A DNA stretch of 64,000 nucleotides from Pirellulales bacterium (GCA_016928165.1 JAFGLH010000150.1:1-64000), one strand, 5' to 3'. Positions 18,347 through 28,293 are shown, numbered from the stretch's first letter. Made by a program: numbers and translations. The notes: generated by a model from the sequence alone, not told the origin.

Positions 18347-18414
18347 TTAGCCCGGCCACTTGTGGCCGGTGGTGGACAAGACACATTTTCCCCGGTCACA
18401 AGTGACCGGGCTAA
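18347..18414. repeat. palindromic repeat, TTAGCCCGG...CCGGGCTAA
   Basis: The outer arms ttagcccgg and ccgggctaa enclose two hairpins, ggccacttgtggcc and ggtcacaagtgacc, with a 24-base spacer between them. The element fills the gap between the toxin-antitoxin pair and top6A. Only this copy was seen in the window. Confidence 0.82.
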
Positions 18415-18445
18415 CCAGACAACTGACTACTGATAACTGACAACT

Positions 18446-19555
18446 ATGGCAACCAAACTCAACGCCCGCGACGCGAAAACCATCGAACGACTCCAAGAAT
18501 TGGCCGACGGCGTTGTCAAGGCGGCCGGACGGAAAACGGACCCGTTCGTCGATGTGCCAACCAGATCGTTGTCGAATGTCCGCTACAACAAACGGCGGAA
18601 GTATATCGAGATGGGCAAGAATACCAACCGCCGCCACCTCTTCAACCTCTCCCAGGCGAAGACCTACATGCAGACGATGCTCGTGGCCAGCGGGGCCACG
18701 CAACTGATCGAACAGGGAAAAACAACCAGCATCCGAGGTCTCTACTACCTGCTGAAACACACCATCGAAGGGACCAAGGAAGAAACATTCGCCGACCAGG
18801 GCGAGTGCGATCCGGTCATCGAGGATTGCGAAGTCCTGTTGGGCAGCCTCCGCGAGGAATTGCATCTCTACGCACAGAAGAAAGGGGACATGGTCGGCGA
18901 GATTACCCTCCTCGACCGGGGCGACGAAATCGACTGCTCCCGGATGGGCTCCGGCGGATACGGCATCCCCTCGATCGTCGAGCCGGAGGTGATCCGCTTC
19001 AAACGCTGCGCGGCCGAGTTCATCCTCCACGTCGAAAAAGACACCGTCTGGCAACGGTTCAACGAGGACAAGTTCTGGCGCAAGCACAAGTGCATCCTCA
19101 CCCACGGCGGAGGGCAGCCCCCGCGCGGCGTCCGACGATTGCTCCACCGCATGCACAGTGAATTAAAGTTGCCGGTCTACTGTCTCTTGGACAACGATCC
19201 CTGGGGGTATTACATCTACAGCGTCATCAAACAGGGGTCGATCAATCTGGCCTACGAATCCGAGCGAATGGCGATTCCGGAGGCGAAGTTTCTCGGGCTG
19301 CGCTCGAAGGATTTCCGCGAATGTAAACTTTCCGACAGCGTGAAGATCGCGCTCAGCGAAACGGACCGGAAACGGGCAAAACAGATCGCCGCGTACCCTT
19401 GGTTCGTCGACAAACCGAAGTGGCAAAATGAGATCAAGCTGATGTTGGAAAACGGCTTCAAGCTGGAGGTCGAGGCCCTGATTAGCAAGGACATCAGCTA
19501 TGTGACCGAGCAATACGCGCCGCAGCGGTTGAAGTCGAAAGACTGGCTGGACTAG
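18446..19555 (+). CDS. top6A: DNA topoisomerase VI subunit A
   Basis: This 369-residue Spo11/Top6A-family protein is the DNA-cleaving subunit of topoisomerase VI. The winged-helix cleavage domain carries SIRGLYYLLKH; the Tyr pair at 100-101 includes the catalytic tyrosine (the second, by analogy with Spo11). The Toprim domain shows LLDNDPWGYYIYSVIK, the metal-binding D-x-D/G signature. The length matches archaeal Top6A. With Top6B at 14730 this gives a complete enzyme. The intervening 1.6 kb holds a pseudogene, a toxin-antitoxin pair and a palindromic repeat, so the two genes are unlikely to share one transcript. Confidence 0.95.
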   Translation: MATKLNARDAKTIERLQELADGVVKAAGRKTDPFVDVPTRSLSNVRYNKRRKYIEMGKNTNRRHLFNLSQAKTYMQTMLVASGATQLIEQGKTTSIRGLYYLLKHTIEGTKEETFADQGECDPVIEDCEVLLGSLREELHLYAQKKGDMVGEITLLDRGDEIDCSRMGSGGYGIPSIVEPEVIRFKRCAAEFILHVEKDTVWQRFNEDKFWRKHKCILTHGGGQPPRGVRRLLHRMHSELKLPVYCLLDNDPWGYYIYSVIKQGSINLAYESERMAIPEAKFLGLRSKDFRECKLSDSVKIALSETDRKRAKQIAAYPWFVDKPKWQNEIKLMLENGFKLEVEALISKDISYVTEQYAPQRLKSKDWLD

Positions 19556-19764
19556 CCGGCCCCTGCTTCCGCGCTTTATTCCGCTAATCCGCATAGTCGG
19601 CGTAATCGGTATGGCGTCGGCCGGAAACATGCGGTTGTCCACACTCAGCAGCGCCCACCCCCCCGGTTGTCCACGGTAAACTTACGGTGGAACCGAACTA
19701 TTGTCGGATTTCGTACCGTTTCAAATTTCGGCGCCGCCAGCGCATCGTGGTTCCGGGGAATGTT

Positions 19765-22167
19765 ATGCACCATAAACCACATCGTCATTCCAATGCGACA
19801 GATTGGCGCTGGGTTCGTTACCACCCTGTTTTATGGCTGATTCTTTCAGGCGCGGCGCTGTCGGTAATGGTTTTCGCGGTTTCGCGGAACCGGGAAGAGC
19901 AACAGATCGAAGCGAGTCTGGCCTCGGCGGCCTATAGTCGATCGGCGGCCATCGCGGCGGGAGTGGACGTGGTCGAAGACGCCGAGGACGCCATTTGCCT
20001 GTTTTGCGACGTTACCGAAGACCTGACTGGCGAAAAGTTCAGGGCCTTTGCCGATCCCTTCGCGGTTCACGAACCGGGCGTAATCACTTTCGCCTGGATT
20101 GCCCGCGTCCCCATCTCGCATCGCGCGGCGGACGAGCGGGCCGTCGGAGAAGAGAATTCGCCAAACATTCATCCCCCAAAAGACGCCTCAAAGCGGTCCG
20201 TCGCCGCCGATAATCGGGACTATTATTTCCCCATCTTGTACGCCGTTCCCGACGCCCGAAGCCGAGACCTTCCGGGATTCGACATGAGTTCCGATCCCCT
20301 GCAACGCCGAGCCATGGAACACGCTCTGGACACCGGCAAACCGGCGGTCATCTCCAGCGCTCCCTCGATCCACGGCGAAGGCGAAACGAAGGCGATGTAC
20401 TTTTATAAGCCCGTCTATCGCCGCGGCGTCGAAAACGATACCGCGGCACGGCGCCGGGAGTACTTTCGCGGTTTCGTGCTGGGCGTATTTTCTCTTGCCG
20501 AGATCGTCGAGGATGCCTTGGCGCCGTTTTCGCCGGAAGACATGCACGTAGTATTCCTCGACATGTCAGCGCCGAAAGAACGGCGGCTGTTTTATTCCTA
20601 TTGCCTTGACGAGACGCCTAGCGACGCGGACGCCGCGGAGATCGCCGACGCTTCGTTGCGCAAGGAAGTCGATTACCAACTGCAAATCGGCGGCAGCACC
20701 TGGCGAATGGCATTCGTTCCCGGCGCCGACTTCGTGGCCCGGCATCGCTCGTGGCAACTATGGCTCGACTTGGCGTTCGGCCTGACAATGACCGTCGTAT
20801 GGTCGACATTCTTGTTTATCATCATTTATCGTTTGTTTGGCAACGAGCGCGCGGCCGTTGAGCGGGCGGTCCAGTGCGAGCGGGCCGAAAAGGCAGCGAA
20901 AGAATACGCCGCCGCCCTGGAAGAGGCCAACAATGTATTGGAGCGGTGTTCGGTGGCCGCCCAATCCGCCTCGCAATCGAAGAGCGAATTCCTGGCCAAC
21001 ATGAGTCACGAAATCCGCACGCCCCTGACGGCGATCCTCGGCTACGCCGACTTGCTGCTCGGCGCCGATCCGCGCGTCTCGGATGAACAGCGTCAGGCGG
21101 TCTCGACCATAAAAAGGAACGGCGAATTCCTGCTGGCGATCATCAACGACATCCTCGACTTGTCGAAAATCGAAGCCGGACGACTGGAGGTCGAACGCAC
21201 CGTCTGCTCGCCGGGTAAAATACTGGCCGATTTGCGGTCGTTGATGAGCGTCGGCGCGGAAGCCAAGGGATTAACCTTCACCGTCGAATACGAGGGCGCG
21301 CTGCCAGAAACCATTCTTTCCGATCCCGTTCGCCTGCGGCAGATACTGTTGAACCTGATCGCCAACGCCATCAAGTTCACCCGCGCCGGCGGGGTGCGAG
21401 TTACGGCCCGCTTCGAGTCCGACCCTTCGCTGGAACACAAGTTGCGGTTCGACGTGGCCGACACCGGCATCGGCATCAGCGAGGAACAAATGCGGCGGCT
21501 GTTCCAGCCGTTTTCACAGGCAGACGGCGCGACGACCCGTCGGTTCGGCGGGTCCGGCCTGGGGCTGACGATCAGCAAACGACTGGCCCTCATGCTCGGC
21601 GGCGACATCACCGTCCGCAGCACGCCCGGCGAAGGGAGCGTTTTCAGCGTCACGGTGGCTACCGGCCCGTTGGAGAGCGTTACCTTTCGCGACCACTCGC
21701 CGGACGAGGCGGTCGAAGAGGCGGCCGCCTCCTCGGCCGCGTCTCCGGCGCTCCACGGCCGCATCCTCCTGGCCGAGGACGGGCCGGACAATCAACGCTT
21801 GATCTCCTTCCTGCTCCGCAAGGCCGGCGCCGAGGTGGAGGTGGCCGAAAACGGAAAGGAAGCGGTTCGCATGGTGCTCGCCTCCAACGGCGGCCAAACC
21901 CGCAAAGAATGGCCCTTCGATCTGGTTTTGATGGACATCCAAATGCCGGTGATGGACGGCTACGAGGCCACGCAACGTCTGCGGGAAGGGGGCTACCCCG
22001 GGCCGATCATCGCGCTGACCGCGTACGCCATGCCCAAGGACGTGCAGCGCTGCCTGGAAGTCGGTTGCGACTTGCATCTGTCCAAGCCGATCAACTTCGA
22101 CACGCTGCTGCAAGCGGTGGCTCAAAACCTGAAGGTTCGCTCGCCCGCCGGCGAAAGAACTGTCTAG
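19765..22167 (+). CDS. membrane hybrid histidine kinase with CHASE-like sensor and receiver
   Basis: The 800-residue product has transmembrane helices near 22-40 and 330-355 that frame an extracytoplasmic CHASE-like sensor (FAWIARVP, then NRDYYFPILYAVPD and FKPVYR-like segments). A short coiled coil leads to the HisKA domain with His415 in FLANMSHEIRTPL. The ATPase domain has the N box LLNLIANAIKF and DTGIGI and GGSGLGLTI boxes. A C-terminal receiver has the phospho-acceptor Asp724 in LVLMDIQMPVMDG and Lys in LSKPI. CHASE domains often sense cytokinin-like or other small molecules; the ligand here is unknown. I used the ATG at 19765 (MHHKPHRH). No separate response regulator is adjacent, so an Hpt partner must be elsewhere. 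Confidence 0.92.
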   Translation: MHHKPHRHSNATDWRWVRYHPVLWLILSGAALSVMVFAVSRNREEQQIEASLASAAYSRSAAIAAGVDVVEDAEDAICLFCDVTEDLTGEKFRAFADPFAVHEPGVITFAWIARVPISHRAADERAVGEENSPNIHPPKDASKRSVAADNRDYYFPILYAVPDARSRDLPGFDMSSDPLQRRAMEHALDTGKPAVISSAPSIHGEGETKAMYFYKPVYRRGVENDTAARRREYFRGFVLGVFSLAEIVEDALAPFSPEDMHVVFLDMSAPKERRLFYSYCLDETPSDADAAEIADASLRKEVDYQLQIGGSTWRMAFVPGADFVARHRSWQLWLDLAFGLTMTVVWSTFLFIIIYRLFGNERAAVERAVQCERAEKAAKEYAAALEEANNVLERCSVAAQSASQSKSEFLANMSHEIRTPLTAILGYADLLLGADPRVSDEQRQAVSTIKRNGEFLLAIINDILDLSKIEAGRLEVERTVCSPGKILADLRSLMSVGAEAKGLTFTVEYEGALPETILSDPVRLRQILLNLIANAIKFTRAGGVRVTARFESDPSLEHKLRFDVADTGIGISEEQMRRLFQPFSQADGATTRRFGGSGLGLTISKRLALMLGGDITVRSTPGEGSVFSVTVATGPLESVTFRDHSPDEAVEEAAASSAASPALHGRILLAEDGPDNQRLISFLLRKAGAEVEVAENGKEAVRMVLASNGGQTRKEWPFDLVLMDIQMPVMDGYEATQRLREGGYPGPIIALTAYAMPKDVQRCLEVGCDLHLSKPINFDTLLQAVAQNLKVRSPAGERTV

Positions 22168-22185
22168 GGTGGGACCGGCCCCGCG

Positions 22186-23649
22186 TCATTCTTCGGTTTT
22201 CAGGCCGACGCCCCGCGGTTCGGGAAAATCGTCGGCGTCGGTCGAAATGTCCACGTCGATGGCCGCGTGGAATATCCTCCCGCGGTCGTCGAACTCGCGG
22301 ACCAATTCGAGCATCGTTTTCATGTCCGGCTCGACCTTCTCGTCGAATACCTTCTCGCCGTTCACTTCGACCACGATCGGCTCGGAGAAATCGACCATTT
22401 TCGGATGGAGATAGATGCGCACTTTGCGGGCGTTTTCCGAAATCAGCTTGAAGCGGTTGTCGCCTTCGTACACGGCCCACACCCGTTGCTCGCGTTTTCC
22501 TTCCGGCGCGTCTAGCGTCAGGGGATACATGCGGAGCCAGTGGAAGGTGGAACGCTGGATGGGGCGGTCGGAGTTCCACGTGTGCTGCTGCGACCATTTC
22601 GGGTTCGTGCCCGGCGTGTCGTAAACGACGGTGGTTGTAGCGTATCCGTAAACGCGGTCGCGGTAGAGATTTCGCGGTCGGGCAAGCATGAAGGCGGCGA
22701 TTTTCGGCAGCTCGTCGGAGAAAATTTCGTGTCCCCCCGGCTTCTCCACGTGAATCCAATCGAATTTGTTCGCCTTGGCCCAGTTGTCGATTTTATGGTT
22801 GTACTTGTTTATGTCGTACGGTTCCTTCTTTCCGAAGGTTGCGTAGCCGGGCACGTTGATCATGGCCCGCGACGCCTTGGGGTGTTTCTCGTCGACGTAG
22901 TCGTATCCGCCGCTCATTGGGGAGACGGCCGCCCAACGGTCGGGCAAAAAGATGGCGCTGCGATGGCACAGGTGTCCGCCCATCGAGTGGCCCGTCAGAT
23001 AAATCCGGTCGGGATCGATGTTGACCTGCCGCTGCGTCCATGAGATTAGCGAGAGAATGATTGAGTTTCCGATGGCGCCCCAGCCGCGCTCGCTCAGCGG
23101 CGCGACGAGTATCATCCCGTTCTTTTCGACGATCGGCAGCCAGGGAAGAATGCCGCTGAGCGTCGCCTTGGTGGCGTAGTCGGCGCTCATGGCGCCGTTG
23201 CCGCCGTGGCCGACGATAAGCAACGGGGCCGCGTTTTCCGGCTTGTACGACTTGGGAACGACGAGAAAGAAAGAAGTTTTATAATCGACGTGTTCGCAGG
23301 GCAAATCGAGCAAGGGTAGTTGCAGCGTTTTGTTTACTTTTCCGTTTTTTCCCTTGAACTGCATCTTCAGCACTTTGCCCTTGGCTTTCACGCTGCCGTA
23401 GCCGACCCTGCCCATTCGCAGCAGGCGTTCCACCTCATCGATCGAACATCCCTCTTCCTTGATCTTTTCGATGATTTCCTCGGTTGCCTCGTCTGCCTTG
23501 TCTTTCGGCAGCCATCGGCCGTCGAGATATTCGTCCAGCGCTTTGCGAAGCTCCGGGTCTCCGCTTTCGGCGGCAGCGGTCGAATGTTGGACGATGGCAC
23601 AACACGCGACTAGAACAACAAGCAGGCACGTCGTTATCGAACGTTTCAT
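22186..23649 (-). CDS. secreted alpha/beta-hydrolase (esterase / dienelactone-hydrolase-like)
   Basis: The 487-residue product starts at the ATG at 23649, which opens a signal peptide (MKRSITTCLLVVLVACCAIV). The catalytic domain has the nucleophile elbow GHSMGGHLCH, the oxyanion-side LLIVGHGGNG and a C-terminal His in KPGGHEIF, as in secreted esterases of the PHB-depolymerase/feruloyl-esterase kind. A C-terminal region of about 150 residues (from PKWSQQHTWNSD) looks beta-rich and may bind substrate. It probably removes acyl groups from polymers outside the cytoplasm. A secreted glycosidase-like gene lies just upstream on the same strand. Confidence 0.82.
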   Translation of the reverse strand: MKRSITTCLLVVLVACCAIVQHSTAAAESGDPELRKALDEYLDGRWLPKDKADEATEEIIEKIKEEGCSIDEVERLLRMGRVGYGSVKAKGKVLKMQFKGKNGKVNKTLQLPLLDLPCEHVDYKTSFFLVVPKSYKPENAAPLLIVGHGGNGAMSADYATKATLSGILPWLPIVEKNGMILVAPLSERGWGAIGNSIILSLISWTQRQVNIDPDRIYLTGHSMGGHLCHRSAIFLPDRWAAVSPMSGGYDYVDEKHPKASRAMINVPGYATFGKKEPYDINKYNHKIDNWAKANKFDWIHVEKPGGHEIFSDELPKIAAFMLARPRNLYRDRVYGYATTTVVYDTPGTNPKWSQQHTWNSDRPIQRSTFHWLRMYPLTLDAPEGKREQRVWAVYEGDNRFKLISENARKVRIYLHPKMVDFSEPIVVEVNGEKVFDEKVEPDMKTMLELVREFDDRGRIFHAAIDVDISTDADDFPEPRGVGLKTEE

Positions 23650-23838
23650 AAAAATATCCCTTGGCGTGTGTGGTGGCGGGAGCAAGCTGAAAGCGTTCCG
23701 GCGCTTATCGGGCGTTAGGCGGGCCGCTATTCGTATCCTATTCGATTGGCCGCCGATCCGCAAGCCCCGCGCCGAATAGCGGACCTTCGGCATTGGGCAT
23801 AATAATTTACCCCGCGTCAGAGGGTTGATCGATAACCG

Positions 23839-26478
23839 TTATTGCGCCTGGGTTGGAAACCGGAACGGCGTCGGCTCGACTCCCGCGTCGGTTTTCCCGG
23901 GGCCGATTTCGACGGCCTGGCAGATCGCTTGGCCCTTGCCGGTATGCCAAAAACGGACGGCGATCACTCCATGCTCCGGCGAAATGTCGTTAAACGTCAA
24001 ATCGACCGCTTTTCCGTGGCCTTTTGCCGTGGCGGCGACGTCCACGTCCCGCGCCACGTTCTGCCCCTGAATGTCGATGCTCGTGGCAGAACGGCCGTCG
24101 GCCGCCTTGGCATCCGGTTCACAAAGCTTGATCCGCACGTAGTATTTTTCCACCGATGGATCGACGGTGAAGTAGGCCGTGAACTCATTGCCATGCACTC
24201 CGTAGCGATAGAGTTCGGGATCGGCGGTGTTTTCCACGTTTTGAAGCCTCGGCTCGGTCCAGAAAGAAATGGGCACGAGGTCGGCGCCGTTCCTCAGCCG
24301 CATCACGAACTCGGTGGCCGGCCGCCACGAGTTGCCCGCCGAATCGACGTAATCCTTTCGGCCCGTGTAGCCGAAGATTACCCGTTGGGGTCCGGCCGGA
24401 CCGCTGCCCGCTCCAAAGTCGTTTGCGCCCTCGGCGGCCGACCACTGCAATCCTTCGAGGCAAACTTCCGTGCCGCGGGCGGAAGGATTCCTTGTTCCCG
24501 TGGCCACGATTTTCAACGTGTGTTTTCCCTGGGGTAAACCGTTCTTGTAGTAGACCACCTGTCCGCATCGAGTCATTGGACACCAGAAGTCGATGCCGCA
24601 AAGCTGCTTCGCGCCGTCGAGATAGACGTCGGCCCGCCCGCCGCCCGGACCGACCGATCCGATCACCCGCACTTGATTGCCGGTGAATTCGAACTCGGCG
24701 CCGGCCCCGGCCGCGTCGGCGGCGCGGAACGGCCCGCTTAAAGCGTCGGGCGAAGGCCTGCTCGACCACTTGCCCGTGTACTTCAAGCCGTCGGCGGAGA
24801 TCGTCTCTTGCGGATCGTCTCCCCGAATCTCGACGCGGCGGCAGCCGACGCGGCGGACAACCACGAGAAAATCGCCGTTGGAGAGCGGTTTTACCGAGTA
24901 GCCGTTTTCCGAGAGCTTTTCGCGCGGCGGTAAAAGTGTGCCGTTGGCAGTGACGGACGCGGGGCGAAAGGCCAAACGCAGCACGTCCTCGCCGCCGCTC
25001 GGGGCGTAAAGCGACGTGTAGCGGACGATCCCCTTGCCGTAATGCACGTTATCAACAACCGATGCCGATCGCATAATGTGGTTCTCGCGGCCGGCCCCCA
25101 TCTTTTCGGGTTGCCAGGCGAGCATGTCCAGAACGCAGCGCAGCGGCCAAGGATGGGCGAGGTTGAACCAATCTCCGGCCGTGACGACTCCGCCCCGAAC
25201 GCCGTCGATCACCACGCCCGTTTCCAATGCGTCGTAGGTCGTCAGTATGGTTTGCCGCCGGGCCACTTCCTCGGCCCAAGCGCTGTCGGCAAGCGCGCCG
25301 TAACGGGCCAACGTCGCCGCGAACACCACGGTCGGATATTGCAACGCGTCGGCGCAGCAACTGCTCGATTCGGGGAACGCCCAGGCGCCCGAGTATATCC
25401 CGCCGGCCGAAAGGTCATAAACGCTCGAACGGCAAAAGAACACCGATGTTACGTTGCGGACGTCGTTTCGCCAGTTGGGAAACGCCTCGCGCCGGTCCAT
25501 CATATATTCGGCCGCCAAACAGGGAACCGAGCAAGTGGCCACCGGATTTTGCCAATCCCAAAAATGATGTCCGAACGTCGGGTCGAGGGTCCACCGGGGA
25601 AGCAAAACCTTGCGGAAATACTTTTCTCCGACGGCGCGGGCCTCGACCAGCGCGCCGTCCTTGCCGGTATATCCCAAGTCGATTATTTCGTTGAGAAATT
25701 TTAGAATATAGACGATCGATCCGGTCAGGGTGTTGTCTTTCCAAGGGATGTCCTCGGGGTTGGCGTATCGGCCCCAAGGCTGTGCGCCGGGGCGACGGTC
25801 GCGGTGTTCGGCCAGCACGTCGGCCCAGTGCTTCGCCGCCTCCCAGTAACGTTTGTTGCCCGTCAGTTGATATGCCTCCAACATTCCCGATCCGACGTAG
25901 GCGGTCAAATCCAACTGGATGTATCCGTGCGGATCGGCGCGGCCGTACGCCTTCCCTTTGACCGGGCAACTGATGAAAAACTTCGGCCAGGGGTGGTCGG
26001 CCGGCGTCTGGCAGAAGTCCAACAGATAGTCGGCGGTCAGGGCGACGATCCCGATTGCGGCCGGGTCGCCCGTGTAACGGTAGTAATCGGTCATTCCGAA
26101 CAGTAAAGAGGCCGATCGTTGGCCAAGGTCGCCGTTGATCAATTGCGCCCTGGGGACATCGACGGAGATAGCGCCGTCGAGAGATATTTTCCATCCGCCG
26201 TTAAAGATGTAGTGCGGCCCTGGAGCCTCGGATTGAGCTGCATCGGCCCACGGATATCGCTTCAGCGTTTCCGCGGCTATCCGAACGCGAAAGTCGCATT
26301 GCCCGTTCTGCCCGCGATACCAAGGCGCAATCACTCCGTATTGGTCCTCGACCGCCGGATGCGCGAAATACTTCGCGGCGCTTGCGGCGCCCGGCGGCTC
26401 GGCGGTCGCGGCAACCGAAGCATATAAAAAAACTATTTCCAACAGTAAAACGGTCGTGAGAGAATGTCGCTTCTCCAT
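23839..26478 (-). CDS. large secreted protein: (alpha/alpha)6 glycosidase-like barrel plus C-terminal beta domains
   Basis: The 879-residue product has a signal peptide (MEKRHSLTTVLLLEIVFLYA). Residues up to about 480 are rich in aromatic helices with motifs such as FHHFWDWQ-like GHHFWDWQNPVATCSV and ESSSCCADALQYP, in the style of (alpha/alpha)6-toroid glycosidases (GH127-like or lyase-like). The rest is beta-rich: a malectin- or CBM-like part (FEFTGNQVRVIGSVGPGGGR) and a terminal malectin-like part (YVRIKLCEPDAKAADGRS). I cannot name the substrate. It is probably a periplasmic or surface enzyme for plant-type or host glycans. It lies upstream of the secreted esterase and may act with it. Confidence 0.7.
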   Translation of the reverse strand: MEKRHSLTTVLLLEIVFLYASVAATAEPPGAASAAKYFAHPAVEDQYGVIAPWYRGQNGQCDFRVRIAAETLKRYPWADAAQSEAPGPHYIFNGGWKISLDGAISVDVPRAQLINGDLGQRSASLLFGMTDYYRYTGDPAAIGIVALTADYLLDFCQTPADHPWPKFFISCPVKGKAYGRADPHGYIQLDLTAYVGSGMLEAYQLTGNKRYWEAAKHWADVLAEHRDRRPGAQPWGRYANPEDIPWKDNTLTGSIVYILKFLNEIIDLGYTGKDGALVEARAVGEKYFRKVLLPRWTLDPTFGHHFWDWQNPVATCSVPCLAAEYMMDRREAFPNWRNDVRNVTSVFFCRSSVYDLSAGGIYSGAWAFPESSSCCADALQYPTVVFAATLARYGALADSAWAEEVARRQTILTTYDALETGVVIDGVRGGVVTAGDWFNLAHPWPLRCVLDMLAWQPEKMGAGRENHIMRSASVVDNVHYGKGIVRYTSLYAPSGGEDVLRLAFRPASVTANGTLLPPREKLSENGYSVKPLSNGDFLVVVRRVGCRRVEIRGDDPQETISADGLKYTGKWSSRPSPDALSGPFRAADAAGAGAEFEFTGNQVRVIGSVGPGGGRADVYLDGAKQLCGIDFWCPMTRCGQVVYYKNGLPQGKHTLKIVATGTRNPSARGTEVCLEGLQWSAAEGANDFGAGSGPAGPQRVIFGYTGRKDYVDSAGNSWRPATEFVMRLRNGADLVPISFWTEPRLQNVENTADPELYRYGVHGNEFTAYFTVDPSVEKYYVRIKLCEPDAKAADGRSATSIDIQGQNVARDVDVAATAKGHGKAVDLTFNDISPEHGVIAVRFWHTGKGQAICQAVEIGPGKTDAGVEPTPFRFPTQAQ

Positions 26479-26652
26479 CGGAAAATCCTCGTCTGAAGTT
26501 GGGAAGGTGGGAAATGAGGGAAACAATCGGAGCGATTGCGACCGCAAGGCGGGATTACGGGAGGGCTTCATTGTACCAATACCGGAGCGACGGTCAATCA
26601 TCCCCCGCCGTCGATTATGCGAGGAAAGAGTGGGCCGCGAGTGTCTATCCGG

Positions 26653-27192
26653 CTACGGCAGCTTGAAGAGCGACTCGCTTTTCACCACCGCATAGTCGTC
26701 GGGGAAGGTGTGAAAAGCCTGTACGAACAGACTGCGTTCGCGGGCGTCGAAGTTCAGGTAGCTCACCGCCCCCAGCGGCATCCGCCGACTGGAGTTGAAG
26801 CGGTGCAGCAGTCCCTCGCGCAATCCGGCGGCGGACAATTCCCGCTGAAAGGTCCAAAAAACCTCCGCGCTGGTCGGTTCGAGTTGGAAGTTCGTCCGAT
26901 AGGTGACCCCGCCGCGACATTCCACCCGGTCCGCCCGTTGCCCTTTCAGCGAATATGACATCAAGCGGCGTGTTTTAGGCAGCGGCTGGCGGGCGGAAGC
27001 CGCCACTTCGGTCAAAGTCATGCCCGCGTAACGCCAGCAAACCACGTGTCCCGCCCCGGTTATGTCGATTTTCGCGGTGTATCGCCGGCGTTCGATCGTA
27101 TGGGTCTCGAAGACCTCGAACAACTCCGGATGAAGTGGGCGCCCGTATAACTGAAAAGTCAGTTCCGCGACTTTTGGTCGAACACTGAGCAC
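26653..27192 (-). CDS. DUF2617 family protein
   Basis: The start is decided by a strong Shine-Dalgarno site: aaggagg six bases before GTG at 27192. This gives a 179-residue protein starting VLSVRPKVAELTFQLYGRPL, which matches the family as I remember it in planctomycetes and actinobacteria. The ORF track instead runs 79 codons further upstream with low-complexity sequence. The protein is soluble, mixed alpha/beta and without catalytic motifs. Its function is unknown. It lies between a glycosidase gene and the LptB-like ATPase on the same strand. Confidence 0.8.
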   Translation of the reverse strand: MLSVRPKVAELTFQLYGRPLHPELFEVFETHTIERRRYTAKIDITGAGHVVCWRYAGMTLTEVAASARQPLPKTRRLMSYSLKGQRADRVECRGGVTYRTNFQLEPTSAEVFWTFQRELSAAGLREGLLHRFNSSRRMPLGAVSYLNFDARERSLFVQAFHTFPDDYAVVKSESLFKLP

Positions 27193-27484
27193 GCCGGGCC
27201 TCCTTGTATTCGTTTTTTTCGATAGGCGGAAGAATAATCCACCTGCGATTTCCCTCATTATACTTCTTCCTTGCGACCGGCGCGAAGGGCGCTTTGGCGA
27301 AAAACGGTTTTCGGAAATTTCGCGGCCGGATTGCTCTTGACAAAAACGCGACGTGCGCGCCCGTTCAGCGAAAGCATATCGGTCGACTGATTGTTTAGCG
27401 GCCGTCGGCACGACGGCCCTTGTTCGCATCGCAAGTCGCCGTGCCGGCGGCTGCTAAACTGACATTTTCAAAACCAACTATGCG

Positions 27485-28204
27485 TTAAATATCCAACTCT
27501 TCGCCGAAGTAATGCTTGCGCGCCTCGGGATTGTCCAGCACCTCGTCGGGACGGCCGTGGCAGAGCACCTTGCCGGCGCGGATCACGTAGCTGCGGTCGG
27601 TGATTTGCAGCGTCTCGCGGACCTGGTGGTCGGTGATCAGAATGGCGATTCCCTCTTCGCGCAGCCGGCGAATGATCTGCTGGATGCTGGCGATGGTCAC
27701 CGGGTCGATGCCCGTAAAAGGCTCGTCCAACAGAATAATCTTCGGATTGGAGACCAGGCATCGGGCGATCTCCAGCCGCCGCCGCTCGCCGCCGGAAAGC
27801 GACAGCGCCTTCGCCTTCCGCAATTTGACGATGTCGAACTGTTCGAGCAGCTCTACGCAACGTCTCTGGCGGGCCTTGCGGTCGAATCCCAACAGTTCCA
27901 TCACGCAGAGCAGGTTCTTCTCGACCGACAGCTTGCGGAAGACGCTCGACTCCTGGGAAAGGTAGCCCATTCCCCCGTCGCGGGCACGGCGGTACATCGG
28001 CCAGTCGGTGATCTCCTTGCCGCCCAGCCGGACTTTTCCCGCATTGGGAACGATCATTCCGCACGTCATGCGGAAACTGGTGGTTTTGCCCGCCCCGTTC
28101 GGCCCCAACAGCCCCACGATCTCGCCGCTGTCGACGCGAAAATCGACCCCGTCGACCACCCGCCGGGCGCCGTATATCTTCACCAGTCCTTGGGCTTCGA
28201 GCAT
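27485..28204 (-). CDS. lptB: ABC transporter ATPase, LptB-like
   Basis: The 239-residue product has Walker A GPNGAGKTTSF, signature LSGGERRRLEIARCL and Walker B IILLDEPFTGIDP, the pattern of LptB, which powers lipopolysaccharide export to the outer membrane. MLEAQGLVKIYGARRVVDGV at 28204 is the chosen start; the track's extra 80 codons come from reading through the repeat at 28222. The membrane partners LptF and LptG are not in the window. The GLLGPNGAGKTT and DHQVRETL motifs favour LptB over branched-chain amino-acid ATPases. Confidence 0.88.
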   Translation of the reverse strand: MLEAQGLVKIYGARRVVDGVDFRVDSGEIVGLLGPNGAGKTTSFRMTCGMIVPNAGKVRLGGKEITDWPMYRRARDGGMGYLSQESSVFRKLSVEKNLLCVMELLGFDRKARQRRCVELLEQFDIVKLRKAKALSLSGGERRRLEIARCLVSNPKIILLDEPFTGIDPVTIASIQQIIRRLREEGIAILITDHQVRETLQITDRSYVIRAGKVLCHGRPDEVLDNPEARKHYFGEELDI

Positions 28205-28221
28205 CGTGTGGGGAAAACATG

Positions 28222-28287
28222 GTAGGTCAGGTACCCCGTACCTGACGCTGGTTGTGGCTGATGTCAGGTACGGGGTACCTGACCTAC
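28222..28287. repeat. GTAGGTCAGGTAC palindromic repeat, copy 2
   Basis: Both arms (gtaggtcaggtaccccgtacctgac and gtcaggtacggggtacctgacctac) are near-perfect inverted copies of each other, closely matching the copy at 14088. It fills the 89-base gap between the signal peptidase gene and lptB. Confidence 0.92.
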
Positions 28288-28293
28288 GAAATC

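Noticed and set aside
8226-18414. CRISPR array from repeated palindromes
   Set aside because: The repeats are dispersed singly over many kilobases, differ in family and have no regular spacers or cas genes.
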